A stretch of DNA of 12,941 nt from an uncultured Lachnospiraceae bacterium (GTDB taxonomy: Bacteria; Bacillota; Clostridia; Lachnospirales; Lachnospiraceae): NCBI GenBank assembly GCA_902783735.1, contig CACZSE010000305.1, forward strand, positions 1 to 12,941, written 5' to 3'. Of the stretch, positions 7,716 to 12,941 are shown in pieces (the first letter of the stretch is position 1; each line of letters starts with the position of its first letter). The notes under the pieces were generated by a model. It saw nothing but the letters and a program-made list of their open reading frames with translations. It searched no databases and was not told the DNA's origin. The translations under genes were made by a program, and so were the position numbers.

Positions 7716-8960
7716 TCAGATCTGTATCTGCTTAGTAAACAATTGATATGTGGTTGGGAAGAATTCACCAAATCCCATGTCTGTAGCACATACTCTTAAA
7801 ACATTTTCAGACTCCATAAATACCTTCATGTGAAGTCTGGTCGTCTTAGTTTCTCTTTGTGTCAGTCCGTCAAGTACGATCTCTATCTCGCGAACGTTCT
7901 TAGCATCCAACGGTGTTACGATGATCTCAAAGCTGTTGCCTTTATCGATAATAATATCAAACTCTTTTTTGGCATCATACCAGCTTTCACCACCGTCCAG
8001 AATAGCAAAATAGCTCTCACTCCCCGCTTTCATGACCTTCATTCCGATATTCGCCCGCAGCTTATCTTTTCCCAAAAAGATAAGACTTTGATTCATATCC
8101 GAATCAACGAGTTTTTCTCTGGCGGCATAGCAGGCACCCTTGCTGTAAAGATTATTCCCTCTGAAAACCCTTCGTCCTCTGCAGAGTTCCTTTAATGAAT
8201 CATGACACCAGTCCTCTTCAAAGCCGCTCCCTATCAGAAACGCTCCGGATACAACCCCGTTTTGGGTGTCTTCGTTTATGATCTCCAAAAACTCTCCGTC
8301 TTTATTTATATCATCCCTGATGACAGAATGTATGCGTTCGTCTACCACCGAAACCTGAGGCTTGGAATTCCTGTTAACGCTGAAGCGATATCCTCTGAGA
8401 TTCCTGCCCGAAAAATCATATACAAGAACATCCTGTTTCCACAGTTCTTTCTGCTGGTGTATCACATAATAAAAGACGCTTTCGTCTCTGCCTTCAAAAA
8501 ACGTCCCGGCACCGTTAAGTCCAAGCATGGAGCACACCGTCTCCAATACCTCTATCGCCCTCTTGGTAAGATCGGGAACGCTAAACATGATCCCGCTTAT
8601 CTTATCCTTCGGAACATTCCTTAAAAGTGCAAGACTTCTTTTGACGAACAGTGTAAGTAACGCCACATGATCAAACTCATCATCTTCTATCCGGAGTTTA
8701 TCTCCCACGAGAGCATGCTCCCAAAGGTTATCGATCATGGTCCCTTCTTCCGCGATACTGTAGTTTTGTGCTTCCCGTCCGTAGAACCACTGATTTACTT
8801 CTTTTCTCTTGAAAAGGCAGGTGGGTACACAAAAATCTTCCTTTCCGTCCGTCAGTGTCACGGTAACAGGCATATTATCCTGCATCTGCATGTAGCTTAT
8901 CTGTGCATATTCAGTTGAAAGATCGTAGCCGACTACGAAGCGTTCCAAAAATCCAAACAT
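7716..8960 (-). CDS. Degenerate Hsp70/actin-like ATPase-fold protein (resembles the DUF5716 family)
   Basis: Counting from GTG at 8966 (416 aa), several segments line up in order with the Hsp70/actin ATPase core: VGYDLSTEYAQIS at 12-24 as phosphate-1, RDESVFYYVIHQ at 160-171 like the EPTAAALAYG helix of Hsp70, VLVYDFSGRNLRGY at 180-193 as phosphate-2, AFLIGSGFEEDW at 242-253 as the adenosine motif, and SKGACYAA at 275-282 like the following helix. The loops are glycine-poor, so ATP hydrolysis is doubtful. Residues about 295-415 are beta-rich. The start is either GTG at 8966, overlapping the previous stop as GTGA, or ATG at 8960, two bases after that stop. I chose ATG. No strong ribosome binding site is visible, implying translational coupling. 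The DUF5716 name is from memory. Confidence 0.82.
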   Translation of the reverse strand: MFGFLERFVVGYDLSTEYAQISYMQMQDNMPVTVTLTDGKEDFCVPTCLFKRKEVNQWFYGREAQNYSIAEEGTMIDNLWEHALVGDKLRIEDDEFDHVALLTLFVKRSLALLRNVPKDKISGIMFSVPDLTKRAIEVLETVCSMLGLNGAGTFFEGRDESVFYYVIHQQKELWKQDVLVYDFSGRNLRGYRFSVNRNSKPQVSVVDERIHSVIRDDINKDGEFLEIINEDTQNGVVSGAFLIGSGFEEDWCHDSLKELCRGRRVFRGNNLYSKGACYAAREKLVDSDMNQSLIFLGKDKLRANIGMKVMKAGSESYFAILDGGESWYDAKKEFDIIIDKGNSFEIIVTPLDAKNVREIEIVLDGLTQRETKTTRLHMKVFMESENVLRVCATDMGFGEFFPTTYQLFTKQIQI

Positions 8961-8962
8961 GT

Positions 8963-11900
8963 TCACTGCGGTGAAAACAAATTGTTCACCAGATACTCCT
9001 TGTATTTATATTCTTCCAAGAGTTTCATGGTCGTCCCATAATCTTTTAATGTGTTGGCAATAGCTATGTCATTGACCATTGCATACCTGTCATTTTCATT
9101 ATGGCTCGGAACATCATTTTTACCGATCGTTCCGCTCTCGGTAAGCTGAGGGCCTCCGTTTTCCTCTTCGGTAATATAGTATTGAATAGACTCGCCGAAG
9201 AACAGAACAAACTGCTTCACATATATTCCGCCATACATGTCAACCATGTCCTCACGGCTGTATCCGCCGGGATCTTCCTCCTGCTTGCTTATAACATAGT
9301 TTATGACTGTCTTTATCCCGGGCGTTCCCCTGTATTCCACAAGTACCTGGTTGTATACCTGGGCTGCCGCAGTCGATATACTTCTGAATTTGCCGAAGAA
9401 CGGAAATACTATGCTCTTTTCTATCATAAGTATTCTGATAAAGTCCGATGCTATATCGGACTTCTCCGTGTCGTTGAATTCCGCACCGTCTTTTGAAACG
9501 TGATACAGCCATGCAAGCATACAGATGTCGGTAAGCTCACCCTCTGTTTTATATATTCTCTCCATCTCGTCAAACATATAATCGTCGACAAGACGTCCCC
9601 TTACAAAATATTCGTGAGCAAAATATGACAAAAACCTTAATTCTGTCTCGGTTATTGCTCCGCCGTCAACATACTCCTTTAAGACCTGAGCCTCTTCTCC
9701 GATATACGCACCGGTAACAAGAGTCTGATCGATCATTTTCTCGCATACATTGTATGTATCTATATCAAAGCCTGAAGCGGCTTTCCAGATGTTTCTCAGT
9801 TTCTTGACGGGGCCTTTTGCGTGTCTGGCAAGATACACCAGTCCCTTTTCATCATATTTGCCTCTTTCAAAGGCACTGATCAGAATGTAGGTGAGTCTCT
9901 CCTGTTCATAATCACCATCCCTGTCAATAACCATACCGGAAAGTCTCATGAGCAAACGCGGCTCAAAGCTCTCGGTACCAAAGTACATGACCATATCCAT
10001 CGCCTGATCAAGTCTTCCTCTTATAAGCATGATCCTGAGCATCTCATTGTAATCCTTAAATGAGATATCTTCATATCTGATGCGGTCAAGTGCACTGTCA
10101 GCTCCTTCAACGTCATCCTTCTCAATATAGTATCGCAAGAGCGGCAGTCTTATCATGCTTCTGTAGTTCTCGGCAATTTCGGTGCTCGCTTCGAGATACT
10201 TGTACCTTTCCACATTCTGATCGGTCACAAGTAAAAACTCCGGACTGTCATCGCACAAGAACAGATTGAACATCAGACTGTCTGTAACCTTGCTGTCCAT
10301 TTTGTATATGATCTTTCCCGGCACAAAGAATTTTTCGGTACTGAATTCTCTTGTATGATAGTATCGGTTACCATAGGCATCCTCAAGCAACATGGTGTAA
10401 TCATTGCCGAGTAATGCAACATATGCAACCCCTCCCACAACGGGATAGGTCATCTGGGTCTTTAATCTTTCGTCTATGACAACAACATTGACAATGTCCT
10501 TGTCAGGTACATACACGCAATGTTTGAATATAACCTTTGAAAACTGTTTTAAATTATCCTCGGTAAAAAGATCTTCAAGAAGAACCGTACTGTAAAGGTA
10601 TGCCAGGTTTCTGTCGATCCTGCCGTCGTATAACTGTTTTAATACAAATCTGTCAATACTCTCGCGATAGTTTTCAAATATATCCTGAAGCTGGTCCTTA
10701 TTCTTGACCACGTAAGAATAAAGATAAGCATTCTGTGCGGGAGCAAGGGATGACTGATAAGAAAAATACATCAAAACCCTTTTGGGAATAGGGTCGTCGC
10801 GACGCAGATCCATAGACATCATGTATGATTCATAAAGCTTGGTAAGAGGAAAGTTTCGTTCAACCGCCTCCGCATACCAGTCAAAATATTCGGTCCCGAT
10901 CTTAGAACCCTTCATGAGCTGTACACAGACAGACTGAAGAGCTTCGTCACTTTTGGTTTTTTCGTATATATATTTTACTATTCTCAAAAGACCGGGACTG
11001 TAATTTTTTGCCTTCATTACCAGATAAGAGACCTGGGACATGATATCATCCGTCAGTATCCCCTCTCTGGCGCCATAAAGTATGATCCGTTTTTCTTCAT
11101 CTTCTATGTGACGAAGCAGTGACGGTTCCTCACTCAGTACCTTTATGGCTTCAAGATACATGACCGGACTTGTACATCCGATCTTTAGCTGTTCAATGAT
11201 CCATGCATACCTTCTGCCGGGCGATCTGACAAGCTCATCGTCCATCTTCAGAAGTATCCATGCGATCCTCCAATTGGTCCTGTCATTTGCATATATGCTC
11301 TTTATCTGTTCGGCCACCTGCTTTGCGTAATATTCATCCGGACTGTAAAGAGTATTCAGGTACATAAAATAGCAATACTCTTCATTGTCTGCTTCTTCTA
11401 TCCGACTGGCCACTTTTTTTGTCAGGATCCATTTTGCTTCATTTGTCCTTTCCTGCAAGAGCAGAGAATGTACCTGCATGAGTCTGGTCGAGATATCATT
11501 TTCATCGTCCTTTCCCATGGTATTTAACAGCTCATCCGTGAGCATGAGCCATTTAGACATATTTATACGCTTGACCGAGTAATCCAGATAATGTCTGGCC
11601 AGAAGGTAAGTCGTTCTCTTCTTCTTTTGCCAGCTGACACTCTTAGTCAAAAGATTGTTTTTTGAGACCGTGATATCCAGAGTTATATCATCATACAAAG
11701 ATCTGATGCGGATCGAAGCCGGATTCTTTCCCGCATGAAGTCTGTCTATCCTTATACAGTATTCCAAAAGGCAGATGTTGTTCTCAAAATCGTCTTCGGT
11801 TATGTGAGTCTTCGAAATATCGATATAACCCCCGTTTATCTCCACATCAAGGCTTATATAACCCCAGCCGTTCTTTTCTATCCTGATGGTCTTAATAACG

Positions 11901-12508
11901 TCCTGTGCTGGATTATCGACAAAAACCGGAGACTGATCTATCAGATATTCTATCTTTTGTTTTTTATTTATTCCTATGAGAAATTCTTCAAGATTGTAAT
12001 TTTTGTTTCCTTTAAACGTAAGACCCCTGTAAAGATTTAAAAATCTGGAATCGTTTCCGGTAAGGATATGTGAGAAATCGGGATCATAGAATACATCTAC
12101 CGCTTCTTCCCATTTGCTCTTGGCAAGATTCGTGAAATGGAAAAGATTCTTTATGCCGCCCAAAGATGAATCAAGGGTATTTCTTTTTTTCATGACCATA
12201 AACGGCAGAACATATTCACCTCTGTTGGTCACTATGAAAAAATTGCCCTTTAAAACATCGCCGGGGTTCATGCCCAAAGAATTAAATACAAACCTCACTT
12301 CAACATCGGTTCCGGAAACAGCAGGCTCAATCACATGCATGCGAAAATTGGAAGAATAGATATATCCTTCCGTCTCAAGACCGTTTTGCTCTTCAAGTTC
12401 AAAGTATCCTTCTACCGGTTCATCGCCTTCTGTCTCAAGCTCAACCTTAGAAACCGAAAATACCAGAGAACCTCTAACCTCATCATATTGATAAGTGTCC
12501 TGTTCCAT
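8963..12508 (-). CDS. 1181-aa beta-domain/alpha-solenoid protein of unknown function (resembles the DUF5717 family)
   Basis: This very large soluble protein has no signal peptide or membrane helix. Residues 10-106 and about 203-283 read as beta-sandwich-like domains (alternating hydrophobic strands such as GSLVFSVSKVEL and SIRIRSLYDDITLDITVS). A conserved-looking segment lies between them at 131-190 (WEEAVDVFYDPDF, then NLYRGL, then LEEFLIG). Residues about 300-660 are helical-repeat solenoid, 663-755 is an inserted beta region (DIVNVVVIDERL, VAYVALLGNDYTMLLEDAYGNRYY), and 770-1100 is a second solenoid. The C-terminus has a low-complexity polar linker (about 1114-1140) and a helical tail. The ATG has AAGGA ten bases upstream and a GAGGT touching it. 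It is the first gene of the cassette; its end overlaps the next possible start. The family name is recalled, not searched, and no function is known to me. Confidence 0.88.
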   Translation of the reverse strand: MEQDTYQYDEVRGSLVFSVSKVELETEGDEPVEGYFELEEQNGLETEGYIYSSNFRMHVIEPAVSGTDVEVRFVFNSLGMNPGDVLKGNFFIVTNRGEYVLPFMVMKKRNTLDSSLGGIKNLFHFTNLAKSKWEEAVDVFYDPDFSHILTGNDSRFLNLYRGLTFKGNKNYNLEEFLIGINKKQKIEYLIDQSPVFVDNPAQDVIKTIRIEKNGWGYISLDVEINGGYIDISKTHITEDDFENNICLLEYCIRIDRLHAGKNPASIRIRSLYDDITLDITVSKNNLLTKSVSWQKKKRTTYLLARHYLDYSVKRINMSKWLMLTDELLNTMGKDDENDISTRLMQVHSLLLQERTNEAKWILTKKVASRIEEADNEEYCYFMYLNTLYSPDEYYAKQVAEQIKSIYANDRTNWRIAWILLKMDDELVRSPGRRYAWIIEQLKIGCTSPVMYLEAIKVLSEEPSLLRHIEDEEKRIILYGAREGILTDDIMSQVSYLVMKAKNYSPGLLRIVKYIYEKTKSDEALQSVCVQLMKGSKIGTEYFDWYAEAVERNFPLTKLYESYMMSMDLRRDDPIPKRVLMYFSYQSSLAPAQNAYLYSYVVKNKDQLQDIFENYRESIDRFVLKQLYDGRIDRNLAYLYSTVLLEDLFTEDNLKQFSKVIFKHCVYVPDKDIVNVVVIDERLKTQMTYPVVGGVAYVALLGNDYTMLLEDAYGNRYYHTREFSTEKFFVPGKIIYKMDSKVTDSLMFNLFLCDDSPEFLLVTDQNVERYKYLEASTEIAENYRSMIRLPLLRYYIEKDDVEGADSALDRIRYEDISFKDYNEMLRIMLIRGRLDQAMDMVMYFGTESFEPRLLMRLSGMVIDRDGDYEQERLTYILISAFERGKYDEKGLVYLARHAKGPVKKLRNIWKAASGFDIDTYNVCEKMIDQTLVTGAYIGEEAQVLKEYVDGGAITETELRFLSYFAHEYFVRGRLVDDYMFDEMERIYKTEGELTDICMLAWLYHVSKDGAEFNDTEKSDIASDFIRILMIEKSIVFPFFGKFRSISTAAAQVYNQVLVEYRGTPGIKTVINYVISKQEEDPGGYSREDMVDMYGGIYVKQFVLFFGESIQYYITEEENGGPQLTESGTIGKNDVPSHNENDRYAMVNDIAIANTLKDYGTTMKLLEEYKYKEYLVNNLFSPQ

Positions 12509-12564
12509 ACCTCACATGTCCTTTTCCTGCATGCCGGCAACATGTTTTTTATCCTTAGGCACAC

Positions 12565-12577
12565 ATATACAGTATAT
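12565..12577 (-). promoter_or_regulatory. Candidate promoter -10 box embedded in a 13-bp palindrome, upstream of the cassette
   Basis: On the minus strand TATACT (12571-12576) is a good -10 box. It lies inside ATATAC-A-GTATAT, a perfect inverted repeat with a one-base centre. Seventeen bases upstream the -35 position reads only TTTAAT (12594-12599), a weak match. Transcription would begin near 12564, giving a leader of about 55 bases. The palindrome could be an operator, or just AT-rich chance. Confidence 0.5.
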
Positions 12578-12580
12578 CTC

Positions 12581-12614
12581 AAAACAGGGCAAAATTAAAG
12601 GGAAAATAGGGCAA
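12581..12614 (-). repeat. Pair of 12-base direct repeats 22 bp apart, upstream of the cassette promoter
   Basis: On the minus strand TTGCCCTATTTT (12603-12614) and TTGCCCTGTTTT (12581-12592) differ at one base, and their starts are 22 bp apart, about two helical turns. They bracket the weak -35 position, which is where a regulator that binds as a head-to-tail dimer would sit. Function is inferred from position only. Confidence 0.5.
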
Positions 12615-12615
12615 T

Positions 12616-12653
12616 AAAACAGCCTGTCACATCAAAATATGACAGGCTGTTTT
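12616..12653 (-). terminator. Rho-independent terminator of htpG (symmetrical, possibly bidirectional)
   Basis: AAAACAGCCTGTCA (12616-12629) and TGACAGGCTGTTTT (12640-12653) form a perfect 14-bp stem with a 10-base loop. The outer base pairs are A-T, so each strand ends its stem in TTTT. It starts 11 bases after the htpG stop codon and so ends that transcript before the cassette promoter. Confidence 0.9.
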
Positions 12654-12664
12654 ACCGTTTAATA

Positions 12665-12941
12665 TCATTTCTCGGAAACAATACACATTATGTCATTGCT
12701 GCGCTGTATGAAGCGTGTCATGGCTTCCGGAGCAAGAGGTGCATGCTGAAGTTTTGCAAGGTCATAGAGCTGTTCACAAATTAGCTTTGTGTTTTCTCCG
12801 TCACTGTGCTCTAAGATATATTTAACAAGCGGATGACCTGCATTGAGTACGAGCGTCTCGCCTTCGCCGTCCATGCCCGGCATGTTCATGCCGCCCATGC
12901 CGTACATCTTCATCATATCCTGCATACGGCGTGTCTCTTCG
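12665..12941 (-). CDS. htpG: Molecular chaperone HtpG (Hsp90 family), C-terminal end only
   Basis: The frame is open from the right edge to the stop at 12665 and gives the last 91 full codons of the protein; the ATPase and middle domains lie outside the window. The visible part matches the C-terminal dimerisation domain of Clostridia-type HtpG. It has EETRRMQDMMKMYG, a methionine/glycine-rich loop (MGGMNMPGM), GETLVLNAGHPLVKYILEH, then LICEQLYDLAKLQHAPLAPE and a final RFIQRSNDIM helix. HtpG is a cytosolic ATP-dependent dimeric chaperone. It is separated from the downstream cassette by its own terminator, so the two are neighbours but probably not one transcript. The internal ATG at 12925 is not the gene start. 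Confidence 0.9.
   Translation of the reverse strand, partial: EETRRMQDMMKMYGMGGMNMPGMDGEGETLVLNAGHPLVKYILEHSDGENTKLICEQLYDLAKLQHAPLAPEAMTRFIQRSNDIMCIVSEK

Noticed and set aside
8202..8624. 140-codon plus-strand ORF opposite the Hsp70/actin-like gene
   Set aside because: It lies wholly antisense to a well-supported gene, has no ribosome binding site that stands out and no recognisable domain.
12364..12543. Out-of-frame small ORF starting at ATG 12543 with AAGGAT upstream, overlapping the start of the 1181-aa gene
   Set aside because: It runs about 43 codons to a TAG inside the large gene, in a frame with no recognisable protein character. It could be a translated leader but nothing beyond the weak ribosome binding site supports it.
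12665..12925. Treating the 86-codon ORF at the right edge as a complete small methionine-rich protein
   Set aside because: The frame continues open to the window edge (EETRR precedes the ATG) and the sequence is the recognisable C-terminus of HtpG.

Overview
The window looks like a chromosomal segment from an anaerobic Gram-positive bacterium of the Clostridia, most likely Lachnospiraceae (Butyrivibrio-like). The reasons are a moderate-to-low GC content, strong AGGAGG-type ribosome binding sites, a lipoprotein-type solute-binding protein, a Clostridia-type HtpG C-terminus, and two large proteins that resemble uncharacterised families I associate with Lachnospiraceae. This placement is inference from recognition, not from a search. 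Every gene is on the minus strand, so transcription runs from right to left. No gene-free stretch exceeds about 160 bases. I see no mobile element, tRNA, rRNA, CRISPR array or riboswitch.

Right edge (12665-12941): the last 91 codons of htpG (Hsp90 family chaperone), closed by a perfect 14-bp stem terminator. A 156-bp intergenic region then carries a candidate promoter with a 13-bp palindrome over its -10 box and two copies of a 12-base repeat set 22 bp apart.

Centre (5669-12508): four tightly packed genes, read from right to left. They encode a 1181-aa cytoplasmic protein that mixes beta domains with helical-repeat (alpha-solenoid) stretches, a roughly 414-aa protein with a degenerate Hsp70/actin-like ATPase fold, a 277-aa TPR protein, and a 404-aa coiled-coil protein with a two-helix membrane hairpin. 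The joins are a GTGA overlap/near-abutting start, a 12-bp gap and a 14-bp overlap. This is almost certainly one operon and one functional unit of unknown job. It is the best candidate here for an undescribed system: an actin/Hsp70-like protein, two scaffold proteins and a membrane anchor.

Left half (1-5664): a near-consensus promoter (TTGACA, 17 bp, TACTAT) sits immediately after the cassette. It drives an amino-acid ABC importer (binding lipoprotein, permease, ATPase), then purC and purB, then the N-terminal part of a multi-pass membrane protein with a possible PAS-like sensory domain that runs off the window. Gaps are 4 to 36 bp with no terminator, so import and two purine-biosynthesis steps appear co-transcribed. 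PurC consumes L-aspartate and PurB releases it as fumarate, which gives a plausible but unproven reason for pairing these enzymes with an amino-acid importer.
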